Assembly (NCBI GenBank): GCA_035703165.1
Contig: DASSYR010000067.1
Coordinates: 1-31,718, forward strand
DNA: 31,718 nucleotides
Direction: 5' to 3'
From: AWTP1-9 sp035703165
Lineage (GTDB): Bacteria; Bacteroidota; Bacteroidia; Chitinophagales; Chitinophagaceae
Shown: one piece after another, positions 8,089-16,648 of the stretch
Layout of the letters: the number at the start of each line of letters is the position of its first letter
How positions within the stretch are numbered: the stretch's first letter is position 1
Notes under the pieces: generated by a model
Databases searched by the model: none
Told to the model about the DNA's origin: nothing
The model's input: only the letters and a program-made list of their open reading frames with translations
Made by a program: the position numbers and the translations under genes

Positions 8089-9711
8089 ATGACTAGATTT
8101 ATTTTTTACTTTATTTTTTATATAATTCCTGTTATTTCTTTTTCGCAGGTGGTAACAAAAACTCCGTTACCTGATACAAGTAATATCAGGAGACCGAAAC
8201 TAATTGTGGGTTTGGTTATAGATCAAATGCGTTGGGATTTTCTGTATCGTTATTATGACCGTTATCTTAACGATGGTGGTTTTAAAAGATTACTTAACGG
8301 AGGCTTTTCCTGCGAAAATACTTTTATTAATTATACACCATCTGTTACAGCATGTGGCCATACTGCCGTTTATACCGGTTCGGTACCCTCTCTTACAGGA
8401 ATTACGGGCAACGAGTGGTGGGATTATCAAAAAGGAGATTTTTTTTATTGCACAGAGGATGATAGCGTAAAAACCGTTGGCAGTATAACAGATAAAGGGA
8501 AAATGAGTCCGCGGAATTTACTGGTAAATACTATGGGAGATGAGTTGAAGCTGGCCACAAATTTTCGTAGTAAAGTAATAGGACTCGCATTAAAAGACCG
8601 TGGCGCCATTTTATCTGCCGGTCATAGTGCCGACGCTGCATACTGGTATGATGAAAAAACCGGTGATTGGATAAGCTCATCCTATTATATTGATGAGCTT
8701 CCCCAGTGGGTAAAAGCAATTAATAGCAGAAAATTGGTTGATAGCAGTTATCAGTATAACTGGCGTACCATGTACCCGTTGGAAACCTATACTCAAAGTT
8801 CTACAGATAAAAAAACTTTTGATTACGATCTTAAGCCTTACATAGGAAAAAATTATCGTTTTTTATACGTTACCCCCTATGGTAATACACTTACCCTTGA
8901 AATGGCAAAAGCTGCTATTAATAATGAAAAACTGGGAATGGATGCCTATCCGGATTTGCTGGCAATTAGTTTTTCCACTCCGGATTATACAGGTCATACA
9001 TTTGGTCCTAATTCAGTAGAAACCGAAGATGTTTTTTTGCGATTGGATAAAGAGTTAGGTGATTTTATTGATTATTTGGATGAGAAAGTAGGTAAGGGTC
9101 AATATCTTGTTTTTTTAACAGCTGATCATGGCGTTTCACAAGTTCCTTCTTTTTTAAAAAAGCATAAAGTGCCTGCAGGAAATGTGGATGTGGAAACAAT
9201 CTACCAGCAATTAAATGCTTTACTGGCAGAAAAGTTTAAAACACCAGATCTTTGCTTGGGCATATTTAATTACCAGGTTTATCTTAACAGGGACAGCATT
9301 GATATTAAAAGAATAAATCTGGACTCAGTAGAGCAAACAGTTATTCCTTTTTTATTAAAGCAGCCTGGTATTAAAGATGCTTTTTCTCAGAAAAAATTAT
9401 CAGAGCTGACGTTGCCTGCCAAGATCAAAAAAACATTTATAAATGGTTTTCACTCAAACCGAAGCGGTGATATTCAGATAATTTTTGAACCCCAATGGAT
9501 TGAGGGTTTGTTACAAGGTGGCACTACACACGGACTATTCAATCCCTACGATACTCATATCCCTCTTTTATGGTACGGGTGGGGTATAAAGCACGGCAAA
9601 ACCTATCGCGAAGTAAATGTTACAGATATTACGCCTACGCTTTCATCTTTGTTAAATATACAGGTGCCCAATGGTTCCATCGGGGCGGTTATATCGGAGA
9701 TTGTAAAATGA
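8089..9711 (+). CDS. pafA: PafA-type alkaline phosphatase, periplasmic
   Basis: This 540-residue protein starts with a signal peptide (about 1-20). It is a member of the alkaline phosphatase superfamily of the PafA kind. Zinc ligands and nucleophile can be placed: Asp45 (VIDQMRWD), Thr87 (TPSVTACGH), Asp299 and His303 (PDYTGH), Asp346-His347 (TADHG) and His481 (TTHG). The PafA-specific Asn108, 21 residues after the Thr as in the Elizabethkingia enzyme, and Lys169/Arg171 (LKDRG) are also present. These residues favour phosphate monoesters over diesters. The length is close to the 546 residues of known PafA. It should release phosphate from organic monoesters outside the inner membrane. No Pho-type site was found upstream. 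A phosphodiesterase of the NPP type is the alternative, but it lacks the Lys/Arg pair. Confidence 0.88.
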   Translation: MTRFIFYFIFYIIPVISFSQVVTKTPLPDTSNIRRPKLIVGLVIDQMRWDFLYRYYDRYLNDGGFKRLLNGGFSCENTFINYTPSVTACGHTAVYTGSVPSLTGITGNEWWDYQKGDFFYCTEDDSVKTVGSITDKGKMSPRNLLVNTMGDELKLATNFRSKVIGLALKDRGAILSAGHSADAAYWYDEKTGDWISSSYYIDELPQWVKAINSRKLVDSSYQYNWRTMYPLETYTQSSTDKKTFDYDLKPYIGKNYRFLYVTPYGNTLTLEMAKAAINNEKLGMDAYPDLLAISFSTPDYTGHTFGPNSVETEDVFLRLDKELGDFIDYLDEKVGKGQYLVFLTADHGVSQVPSFLKKHKVPAGNVDVETIYQQLNALLAEKFKTPDLCLGIFNYQVYLNRDSIDIKRINLDSVEQTVIPFLLKQPGIKDAFSQKKLSELTLPAKIKKTFINGFHSNRSGDIQIIFEPQWIEGLLQGGTTHGLFNPYDTHIPLLWYGWGIKHGKTYREVNVTDITPTLSSLLNIQVPNGSIGAVISEIVK

Positions 9712-9800
9712 TCTTTAGTGTTTATCATTAAATATTATCATAATTAATTTAGAAAATATAATTTATTCTCTTATAAAAAACAATTTTGATATTTCTCTTT

Positions 9801-10829
9801 ATGAAGAAATGCCTCCTTACTTTTTTTGTAATACCTGCATTTGTTTGGGCAGAGGCACAGACTTACGTAATAGACAAATCGAAGTTTTTTGAAGATACTG
9901 CTGTTTTGAAAGTAACCATCGTTACCTCGTTTAATAAAATGCTTAATGTTAAGACAAAAGAAAATGCTTTTTTCCCGGCCGTTTTTATTTTTAAGTTGCC
10001 AGACAGTACAGAAGTGAAAGAAACCATTGTGTTGTCAACAAGAGGTAATTTCAGGCGTAATAATTGCGATATTCCCCCCTTAAGAGTTGATTTTAATAAT
10101 GTAAAGTCTAACGTAACTTCATCATTAGGTACTTTAAAATTAGTTAACAGCTGTAGGCAGGGCATGGAGTATAATCAATATCTGTTAAAAGAATTTCTTA
10201 CTTATAAAATATACAGCCTGCTTACTGACAAAAGTTTTCGGGTACGATTAATAAATCTTACTTATCATGACAGCTCGGGAAAAAAAAGAGACATTGTGCA
10301 AAATGCTTTTTTCATTGAAGATGTAAAAGATATTGCCAAACGTTATAAAATGAGTGAATGGAAAAAAGATAAAATTTCTATTGAGCTTACGGATAAGAGA
10401 CAATCTTTACTGTTGGCTATTTTTCAGTATATGATTGGCAATACAGATTGGTCTGTGTTAGCAACGCATAATATTAAGCTAATTTATCCCAAAGATTCTG
10501 TTATGCGGAGGCCGTTTCCTATTCCATACGATTTTGATTATTGCGGATTGGTTAATGCGGAATATGCCATACCCAGTGAATTTCTTAACATTGAAAATAT
10601 ACGACAACGTTTATACCGGGGCTTTCCAAGATCGTTGGGAGAAATAGAGGCTATTTTAGAAATTTTTAAACAGAAAAAGCAAGAAATTTATGCTTTAATT
10701 AATGAATTTGAGCTGTTAACCAAATTAAACCGGAAAGATGTGATAAACTACCTTGATGGTTTTTATGATCTTATAGATGATCCTAAAAAAGTTCAATCAA
10801 CATTTATTACTAATGCAAGAACAGAATGA
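9801..10829 (+). CDS. Secreted CotH-kinase-like protein of unknown function
   Basis: This protein has 342 residues from the ATG at 9801; an upstream TTG at 9786 is in frame but would spoil the signal peptide MKKCLLTFFVIPAFVWAEAQ. Recognisable blocks are a RGNFRRNNC segment with IPPLRVDF, then LKLVNSC, FRVRLINLTYHD, AFFIED, a GNTDWS segment near residue 212 and PYDFDYCGLVNAEYA near residue 240. I recall this block order from uncharacterised Bacteroidota proteins. It resembles the CotH spore-coat kinase fold, where an N..DW segment and a later Asp act in catalysis. That relation is inferred from motif shape only. It lies 89 bp downstream of the phosphatase on the same strand and may be co-transcribed. 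No function is assigned. Confidence 0.72.
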   Translation: MKKCLLTFFVIPAFVWAEAQTYVIDKSKFFEDTAVLKVTIVTSFNKMLNVKTKENAFFPAVFIFKLPDSTEVKETIVLSTRGNFRRNNCDIPPLRVDFNNVKSNVTSSLGTLKLVNSCRQGMEYNQYLLKEFLTYKIYSLLTDKSFRVRLINLTYHDSSGKKRDIVQNAFFIEDVKDIAKRYKMSEWKKDKISIELTDKRQSLLLAIFQYMIGNTDWSVLATHNIKLIYPKDSVMRRPFPIPYDFDYCGLVNAEYAIPSEFLNIENIRQRLYRGFPRSLGEIEAILEIFKQKKQEIYALINEFELLTKLNRKDVINYLDGFYDLIDDPKKVQSTFITNARTE

Positions 10830-10919
10830 CCAGAGGAAATTATATTTACCAATTTAATAAATATCATTACAATAACTACTTCTGTACATAATAAGTTTAA
10901 ATTGACGAATACAAAAACC

Positions 10920-12701
10920 ATGACGAGGCTGGTAACCGAACTGGTTAAGCCATACAGAGGCTGGTTACTGCTTATATTAGGCGCTATGATGGTAGATACT
11001 GCCATGAGCTTGCTTGCACCCTGGCCTTTGAAAATTATTATTGATAATGTAATTGGTAACCATAAGTTTCACGGTTGGTTTTATTGGTTAAATAATATAA
11101 TTGCAGATGGCCACAAAGCAACTTTGGCTTTTTTTGCAGCAGCCGGTTTTGTTATTTTTGCAATAATCGGGTCAATGGCCGGATATATTCAAAGCTATTT
11201 TACCGAAAGTGTTGCACAATACATAGCGAATGATCTACGCCGTAGGCTTTATCATCATCTTCACCGGCTTTCGCTCTCTTATTACGATCATCAGCAGGTT
11301 GGTAAAATACTAAGTACTATTACCGATGATGTTGCCACTATACAGGAATTTGCATCAGCCTCGTTACTGAATATATTGGTGGATGTTTTGATTATTATTG
11401 GGATGCTTTCGTTAATGATTTATTTGCGCTGGGATTTTGCGTTAATAGCTCTGGGAATTGCCCCACTTCTTTTAGTTTTTGTCGCAAAATTTAAGCGGTC
11501 TGTAAAAAAAGCTACACGTGAAGTACGTAGAGACCAAAGTAATATGTTGGCTATTTTGCAGGAAGGATTGCAATCCATGCGGGTGGTAAATGCTTTTGGA
11601 AGCCAGGAGTTGGAAGAGAACCGCCTTAAAAAAATAAGCGTGAAAACCATGATTGCAGCTTTAAAAGCCAGGCGTATTAAATCTATGCTCAATCCAATTG
11701 TAACTGTTATTGTGGCCTTATGTACTTCATTTATTTTATGGCGTGGCGCCATTCTCGTTTTAGCAGATGTCATGACGATAGGAACACTCACCGTTTTTCT
11801 TGCCTATCTCGCAAAATTTTTTACCCCAGTACAGAATCTTGCCAAAAAAACCAGCACAATTACTCAGACCATTGTAGCGTTGGAAAGAGTACAGGCTATA
11901 TTAGACGCAGAGGTAATTATTCCTGAAAAGCCCAATGCCATACAGCCGGGTAAACTTAAAGGAAATATAGTTTTTGAAAACGTTTCTTTTGCTTATAACC
12001 CTGATGAGCCAGTTTTAAATAATGTAAGCTTTTCTATTAAAGCAGGAGAAAATATTGGGATATGCGGGCCAACTGGAGGAGGAAAATCTACGGTAGCCAG
12101 TTTAATTCCTCGTTTTTATGATATTACCTCGGGAAAAATTTATATTGATGGTGTTGATATTTCTGATTTTACATTAGACGGGCTTCGTAATCAAATTGGT
12201 TTTGTACTTCAGGATACGGTTTTGTTTTACGGTACGGTTCGGGATAATATCAGGTATGGAAGACCTGATGCTTCGGAAGCGGAAATTATAGAAGCCGCAA
12301 AAATGGCCGATGCTGATGAATTTATTGTAAAAATGCCTCAGGGGTATGATACACTGGTAGGGGAGAGAGGATTGACGCTTTCCGGTGGACAAAGGCAGCG
12401 CATTGGAATCGCTCGTGCCATTATTCGTAATTCACCTATTTTAATTTTAGATGAGCCCACCGCTTCATTAGATGCAGAGTCAGAACGTATCGTAATGCAG
12501 GCCCTGGAAAAATTAATGGAAGGAAGAACTGTAATAACCATTACGCATCGGCTTGGTACCATTAAGCATGCAGATAAAATTGTGGTGGTTAAAGATGGAA
12601 TGGTGGCCGAAGAAGGAACTCACGAAGAGCTAATCAGAATGGGAAAAGTTTATGCAGAACTTTACCATACGCAGGCCGGAGATGTTATTTCTTTGATGTA
12701 A
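10920..12701 (+). CDS. ABC exporter, fused membrane and ATPase domains (MsbA/MDR-like)
   Basis: This protein has 593 residues from the ATG at 10920 (an in-frame TTG lies at 10902). A six-helix type IV exporter domain spans about 15-310. The ATPase follows, with Walker A GPTGGGKS (383-390), the Q-loop near LQDT (430-433), signature LSGGQ (487-491), Walker B ILILDE with Glu512, and switch His543 (ITHR). All catalytic residues are present, so a homodimer is expected to work as a full exporter in the inner membrane. Candidate substrates are lipids, lipid-linked glycans or drugs; the sequence does not decide. It lies 90 bp after the CotH-like gene on the same strand. Assignment to MsbA proper is not secure, because Bacteroidota carry several such paralogues. 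Confidence 0.9.
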   Translation: MTRLVTELVKPYRGWLLLILGAMMVDTAMSLLAPWPLKIIIDNVIGNHKFHGWFYWLNNIIADGHKATLAFFAAAGFVIFAIIGSMAGYIQSYFTESVAQYIANDLRRRLYHHLHRLSLSYYDHQQVGKILSTITDDVATIQEFASASLLNILVDVLIIIGMLSLMIYLRWDFALIALGIAPLLLVFVAKFKRSVKKATREVRRDQSNMLAILQEGLQSMRVVNAFGSQELEENRLKKISVKTMIAALKARRIKSMLNPIVTVIVALCTSFILWRGAILVLADVMTIGTLTVFLAYLAKFFTPVQNLAKKTSTITQTIVALERVQAILDAEVIIPEKPNAIQPGKLKGNIVFENVSFAYNPDEPVLNNVSFSIKAGENIGICGPTGGGKSTVASLIPRFYDITSGKIYIDGVDISDFTLDGLRNQIGFVLQDTVLFYGTVRDNIRYGRPDASEAEIIEAAKMADADEFIVKMPQGYDTLVGERGLTLSGGQRQRIGIARAIIRNSPILILDEPTASLDAESERIVMQALEKLMEGRTVITITHRLGTIKHADKIVVVKDGMVAEEGTHEELIRMGKVYAELYHTQAGDVISLM

Positions 12702-12859
12702 AAACAATTATCTTATTTATTATATACCAGAGAGTAATTTAATAATTCATATCGCATGATTTCGGTTTGCTATTTTCAGGTAACACATCTAAGCAATTAA
12801 GGCTGTTGATTCAGCTTCGAAAAAGTTGCTGATAAAATATTTTTATTTTGGAAACTTAA

Positions 12860-12891
12860 AATAAAATAAAAAGCTGTTCTAAATGAACAGC
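12860..12891 (-). terminator. Rho-independent terminator of the tRNA-Glu transcript
   Basis: GCTGTTC (12873-12879) and GAACAGC (12885-12891) form a perfect 7-bp stem with a 5-nt loop. Read on the minus strand, the stem is followed by a U-rich tract (TTTTTATTTTATTTT). It lies about 33 bp past the tRNA 3' end. The rest of 12702-12859, after the ABC exporter, shows no gene or clear structure. Confidence 0.75.
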
Positions 12892-12923
12892 CTGCTGAGA
12901 GTAAGATAAAAAATTTAGATTAG

Positions 12924-12995
12924 TACCACGTACGGGATTCGAACCCGTGATTCCTCCGTGAAAGGGAGGCGTCTTAACCCCTTGACCAACGCGGC
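12924..12995 (-). tRNA. tRNA-Glu (anticodon TTC)
   Basis: The cloverleaf reads directly on the minus strand. The acceptor GCCGCGT pairs with ACGTGGT with two G-U pairs, the D arm is GTC/GAC, and the anticodon stem is CCTCC/GGAGG around the loop CTTTCAC with anticodon TTC at 12962-12960. The T stem is ACGGG/CCCGT with loop TTCGAAT. The discriminator is A, and the CCA end is not encoded. No neighbouring tRNA gene is present. Confidence 0.95.
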
Positions 12996-13014
12996 ATTTC
13001 CGTTAAAAGGAGTG

Positions 13015-13046
13015 CAAAGATATATTTAGCCGGTTTTGCAACCAAA
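13015..13046 (-). promoter_or_regulatory. Bacteroidota-type promoter of tRNA-Glu
   Basis: On the minus strand, TTTG (13046-13043) is followed after 20 nt by TATCTTTG (13022-13015), an exact TAnnTTTG -7 box. This fits the -33/-7 consensus of the primary sigma factor in Bacteroidota. The tRNA 5' end lies about 20 bp downstream. Confidence 0.7.
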
Positions 13047-13142
13047 AATATTTAATATTCTTTTGTCGGCTTTCCGACGGCTAATCGGTAAGAAATTTTC
13101 ATGCATTAAGTTAAAATAGCAGGTAAATATCTTTCCATACTG

Positions 13143-13150
13143 TACCTTTG
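13143..13150 (+). promoter_or_regulatory. -7 promoter box of gapA
   Basis: TACCTTTG is an exact TAnnTTTG box ending 33 bp before the gapA ATG, so transcription would begin near 13157 with a leader of about 27 nt. No good -33 TTTG is seen at the usual distance. The in-frame TTG at 13148 falls inside this box, which argues against it as a start codon. Confidence 0.55.
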
Positions 13151-13183
13151 CGCTGCTTTTTTCACTATAAAATTAAATTAATC

Positions 13184-14197
13184 ATGAGCACAGTTAAAGT
13201 TGCTATTAATGGTTTTGGACGTATCGGTCGGCTGGTTTACCGCCAGATTTACAAGATGGAGGGAATAGATGTAGTGGCAATTAATGATTTAACCAGTCCA
13301 AAAGTACTGGCGCATTTATTAAAATATGACAGTGCACAAGGACGTTTTGATGCAGAAGTAAAATCAACAGAAAATTCAATTATAGTTAACGGAGATGAGG
13401 TAAAGATTTATGCCCAGAAAGATCCATCACAAATTCCCTGGAAAAATCATGGTGTGGACGTTGTGTTAGAATGCACCGGTTTTTTTGCAGACAAAGCAAA
13501 AGCAGAAGCACATCTTACAGCCGGGGCAAAAAGAGTAGTAATATCTGCGCCTGCAACCGGAGATTTGAAAACTGTTGTATTTAATGTTAATCATCAAATC
13601 CTGGATGGAAGCGAAACAGTTATTTCCTGTGCTTCATGCACCACTAACTGCCTGGCTCCAATGGCACAGGTTCTGGAAGAAAAATTTGGTCTTGTGAATG
13701 GACTCATGACAACAGTGCATGCTTATACAAATGATCAAAATACGCAAGATGCACCCCATGCAAAAGGAGATTTGCGAAGAGCAAGAGCTGCCGCACAAAA
13801 TATTGTGCCTAACAGTACCGGTGCCGCTAAAGCAATTGGATTGGTTTTACCCTCTCTCAAGGGAAAATTAGACGGCTCTGCACAAAGAGTGCCTACGTTA
13901 ACAGGTTCTCTAACAGAGGTAACTGCTGTTCTTGGTAAAAAAGTTACAGCCGAAGAAGTAAATGCCGCTATGAAAGCAGCCGCCAACGAAAGCTTTGGTT
14001 ATACAGAAGATGAAATTGTGAGTAGCGATATAATTGGCATCACATTCGGTTCATTATTTGATGCAACTCAGACTAAAGTACAAACTGTAGGAGATACACA
14101 ATTGGTGCGGGTAGTGAGTTGGTACGATAACGAAATGAGTTATGTAAGCCAGTTGGTTCGCACGGTACATTATTTTGCAAAGTTGATAAGTAAATAG
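13184..14197 (+). CDS. gapA: Glyceraldehyde-3-phosphate dehydrogenase, NAD-type
   Basis: This protein has 337 residues from the ATG at 13184 (MSTVKVAINGFGRIGR), the usual length for the family. It has the Rossmann GFGRIG motif, Asp35 in INDLT which favours NAD over NADP, the active-site Cys152 in SCTTNC, and base His179 in TVHAYTND. NGTG-type phosphate-site residues and the C-terminal WYDNEMSY are intact. It catalyses reversible oxidation and phosphorylation of glyceraldehyde 3-phosphate in glycolysis. The next gene is pgk, the following step, but a strong terminator lies between them. The extra N-terminal residues obtained from the TTG at 13148 are rejected because they overlap the promoter box and have no family match. 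Confidence 0.97.
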   Translation: MSTVKVAINGFGRIGRLVYRQIYKMEGIDVVAINDLTSPKVLAHLLKYDSAQGRFDAEVKSTENSIIVNGDEVKIYAQKDPSQIPWKNHGVDVVLECTGFFADKAKAEAHLTAGAKRVVISAPATGDLKTVVFNVNHQILDGSETVISCASCTTNCLAPMAQVLEEKFGLVNGLMTTVHAYTNDQNTQDAPHAKGDLRRARAAAQNIVPNSTGAAKAIGLVLPSLKGKLDGSAQRVPTLTGSLTEVTAVLGKKVTAEEVNAAMKAAANESFGYTEDEIVSSDIIGITFGSLFDATQTKVQTVGDTQLVRVVSWYDNEMSYVSQLVRTVHYFAKLISK

Positions 14198-14215
14198 CCA
14201 AAATAATTGAACGAA

Positions 14216-14242
14216 ATGCCCCGCAGAGGGGCATTTTTATTT
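14216..14242 (+). terminator. Rho-independent terminator between gapA and pgk
   Basis: ATGCCCC (14216-14222) and GGGGCAT (14228-14234) form a perfect 7-bp, GC-rich stem with loop GCAGA, followed at once by TTTTTATTT. It starts 19 bp after the gapA stop and ends about 34 bp before the pgk ATG. It should end most gapA transcripts or lower read-through into pgk. Confidence 0.85.
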
Positions 14243-14275
14243 GATAAATTATTACGCAACGCTTTAACTTTTATT

Positions 14276-15472
14276 ATGAGTAAATTTTCTTCTTACAATT
14301 TTTCCGGACAAAAAGCATTAATCAGGGTTGATTTTAATGTGCCTTTGGATAAACAAACTTTTGCTATAACTGACGATACGAGAATGAGGGCAGCTATACC
14401 TACGATAAAAAAAATATTAAAAGACGGGGGATCGGTTATTTTAATGAGTCATTTAGGACGTCCTAAAGACGGACCAGAAGAGAAATCATCCTTAAAACAT
14501 TTAATCGGGCATTTGAGTGAATTGCTTGGAACTACTATTTTATTTGCTGATGATTGTATTGGTGAACAGGCATACCTAAAAGCCGGCATGCTAAAACCCG
14601 GAGAAGTTTTACTATTAGAAAATTTGCGTTTTTATAAAGAAGAAGAAAAAGGAGATAAAATTTTTGCTGAAGAATTGAGCAGGCTGGGAGACGTATATGT
14701 AAATGATGCTTTTGGCACGGCCCACCGGGCACACGCATCTACTACAGTAATTGCACAATTTTTCCCCCGGGAAAAAAAGATGTTTGGATTATTAATGGAA
14801 GCCGAAGTATCCAGTGCAGAAAAAGTAATGCACCAATCAGAAAAACCCTTTACTGCCATTATTGGCGGAGCTAAAGTGAGTGACAAAATATTAATTATTG
14901 AAAATTTATTAGAAAGAGCTACGGATATCATAATAGGTGGTGGTATGGCATATACCTTTATGAAAGCACAAGGGGGCAAAATAGGTAATTCTTTATGTGA
15001 AGAGGATCGCCTGCAAATTGCTTTGAGTTTATTGAAAAAAGCCGGAGAGAAAGGCGTACGTATTCATCTTCCTTCCGATTCAGTTATCGCAGATAAATTT
15101 GATGCTGCTGCTGATACTTCTACAGCTCCGAGTAATAATATACCTGATGGCTGGCTGGGACTGGATATTGGGGCCAATGCCTGTGAGCAGTTTAGTAATG
15201 TAATTAAGCATTCAAAAACTATTTTATGGAACGGCCCCATGGGTGTATTTGAAATGGAGAAATTTCAGCATGGCACAAAAGCAATCGCTACGGCTGTTGC
15301 AAGCGCAACACAAAGCGGCGCTTTCTCCCTCGTAGGCGGTGGAGATTCGGTAGCTGCTGTTACCAAGTTTGGTTTTACTAACAAGGTTAGTTATGTGTCC
15401 ACCGGCGGTGGCGCTATGCTGGAGTATTTTGAGGGAAAAACGCTACCGGGTATTGCAGCTATTAACGAGTAA
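14276..15472 (+). CDS. pgk: Phosphoglycerate kinase
   Basis: This protein has 398 residues from the ATG at 14276, matching the family length. The upstream TTG at 14207 is rejected because the frame there runs through the terminator hairpin. Substrate-site motifs are RVDFNVPLD, SHLGRPKDGP, ENLRFYKEEEKGD and NDAFGTAHRAHAST in the N-domain. AIIGGAKVSDKI, WNGPMGVFE and GGGDSVAAV form the nucleotide site of the C-domain. It transfers phosphate from 1,3-bisphosphoglycerate to ADP in the cytoplasm. It is transcribed either by read-through of the gapA terminator or from its own promoter in the 34 bp before the start, where I see only a poor candidate. Confidence 0.97.
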   Translation: MSKFSSYNFSGQKALIRVDFNVPLDKQTFAITDDTRMRAAIPTIKKILKDGGSVILMSHLGRPKDGPEEKSSLKHLIGHLSELLGTTILFADDCIGEQAYLKAGMLKPGEVLLLENLRFYKEEEKGDKIFAEELSRLGDVYVNDAFGTAHRAHASTTVIAQFFPREKKMFGLLMEAEVSSAEKVMHQSEKPFTAIIGGAKVSDKILIIENLLERATDIIIGGGMAYTFMKAQGGKIGNSLCEEDRLQIALSLLKKAGEKGVRIHLPSDSVIADKFDAAADTSTAPSNNIPDGWLGLDIGANACEQFSNVIKHSKTILWNGPMGVFEMEKFQHGTKAIATAVASATQSGAFSLVGGGDSVAAVTKFGFTNKVSYVSTGGGAMLEYFEGKTLPGIAAINE

Positions 15473-15567
15473 GCAATTTCAAGGGGAAAGCAGGGTTAAA
15501 TTCGGTTTTGAATAAAAGTTATTACATTTATAAATCATGTATCTTTAATATTCAAAAAAGAATAAAA

Positions 15568-16176
15568 ATGAAAAGGAGTACATTAATAATCCTGTTAATC
15601 ATTGGTGCAATAGTTTTATTTGGCGGCTGTGGAGCCATAAACTTCCAACGCAATGCTGTAACACAGGAAGAAAATATTAAAGGTAAATGGGGTAATGTGC
15701 AAAGCGAATATCAGCGTAGAGCCGACTTGATTCCCAACCTTGTTAATACCGTTAAAGGCGAAGCTAATTTTGAACAGCAAACACTGATTCAAACGATTGA
15801 GGCCCGGTATAAAAATCTCAGTAACATTAAAGTTGACCCAAATAATCTTTCACCCGAAGCTATTCAAAAGTTTCAGACGGCTCAAGGTGAGCTAAGCAGT
15901 GCACTTAGCAGATTAATGGTGGTGGTAGAAAACTATCCTAATTTAAAAACTAATGAAGGATTTCGCAACCTGCAAACGCAGCTTGAGGGAACAGAAAACC
16001 GTATTAAAGTAGCCCGAAACGATTTTAATACTGCTACACAAGCGTTTAATACCTTGGTTAGGAGATTTCCAAATAATTTTTACGCCGGTTTTATGAACTT
16101 TAAAGCGAAAGGATATTTTGAGGCAGAAGCAGGGGCAGATAGGGCACCTACCGTTGATTTCCCAACTTCAAAATAA
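15568..16176 (+). CDS. lemA: LemA family membrane protein
   Basis: This protein has 202 residues from the ATG at 15568; a TTG at 15508 is in frame but would put a poorly formed 20-residue tail before the membrane segment. One hydrophobic helix (about 5-20) is followed by a coiled-coil domain. The LemA hallmark KWGNVQSEYQRRADLIPNLVNTVKG is intact near residues 40-63, and NDFNTATQAFN with RRFPNNF near the C-terminus also fits. The GGC at about 19-21 could act as a lipobox but is not ideal. LemA proteins are anchored with the coiled coil outside the inner membrane; their role is unsettled. Here lemA heads a set with two TPM-domain genes, a common bacterial grouping. Confidence 0.92.
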   Translation: MKRSTLIILLIIGAIVLFGGCGAINFQRNAVTQEENIKGKWGNVQSEYQRRADLIPNLVNTVKGEANFEQQTLIQTIEARYKNLSNIKVDPNNLSPEAIQKFQTAQGELSSALSRLMVVVENYPNLKTNEGFRNLQTQLEGTENRIKVARNDFNTATQAFNTLVRRFPNNFYAGFMNFKAKGYFEAEAGADRAPTVDFPTSK

Positions 16177-16185
16177 ATACTTGAA

Positions 16186-16644
16186 GTGAGCCTTTTCCCC
16201 TTTTTTAAGAAAAAAGAATTCTTTTCCCCCGAAGATCATGCACGGATAGCCGAAGCTATTCGGAATGCGGAACAAAAAACAAGTGGGGAAATAAGAGTAT
16301 TTGTAGAAAATCGTTGCCGTTTCATAAATCCTTTACACAGGGCTGCAGAAGTTTTTTACGGACTAAAGATGGAGCATACACGGCACCGTAACGGAGTGTT
16401 ATTATACATTGCCATGAAAGATCGCCAATTAGCGATATACGGAGATGAAGGCATCCACAACAAACTGGGGAATACTTATTGGAATAACGAAGTAAAAAAA
16501 ATACTGTCTCATTTTAATAACAATAATTACGTTCAGGGAATAACGGATGTAGTAACAGATATTGGTAATTCTTTACGACAGTTTTTCCCTTATGAAGATG
16601 GTGATCGGAACGAATTACCGGATGATATCATCATCGGAAAATAA
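16186..16644 (+). CDS. TPM-domain protein, short form without signal peptide
   Basis: This protein has 152 residues and uses a GTG start at 16186, 9 bp after lemA. The start is supported by the N-terminus MSLFPFFKKKEFFSPEDHARI, with no in-frame ATG until the domain is already under way. The TPM (DUF477) core is visible: IAEAIRNAEQKTSGEIRVFVE, VLLYIAMKDRQLAIYGDEGI, and a final helix of DVVTDIGNSLRQFF. No signal peptide or clear membrane helix is seen, so it probably faces the cytoplasm or sits at the membrane surface. It lies 4 bp before the second TPM gene, and the three genes from lemA form one operon. The function of this family is not settled; some relatives have been linked to photosystem or membrane repair. 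Confidence 0.85.
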   Translation: MSLFPFFKKKEFFSPEDHARIAEAIRNAEQKTSGEIRVFVENRCRFINPLHRAAEVFYGLKMEHTRHRNGVLLYIAMKDRQLAIYGDEGIHNKLGNTYWNNEVKKILSHFNNNNYVQGITDVVTDIGNSLRQFFPYEDGDRNELPDDIIIGK

Positions 16645-16648
16645 TTGC

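Noticed and set aside
13065..13078. Hairpin GTCGG/CCGAC between tRNA-Glu and gapA
   Set aside because: Only a 5-bp stem, upstream of both promoters, with no U-run; probably not functional.
13148..13183. Extended N-terminus of gapA from a TTG
   Set aside because: The TTG lies inside an exact TAnnTTTG promoter box and the added residues match no GAPDH.
14240..14272. pgk promoter (TTTG, 21 bp, TAACTTTT)
   Set aside because: The -7 box is imperfect and transcription would begin at or after the ATG.
14207..14275. Extended N-terminus of pgk from a TTG
   Set aside because: The stretch contains the terminator hairpin; the ATG at 14276 gives the normal length.
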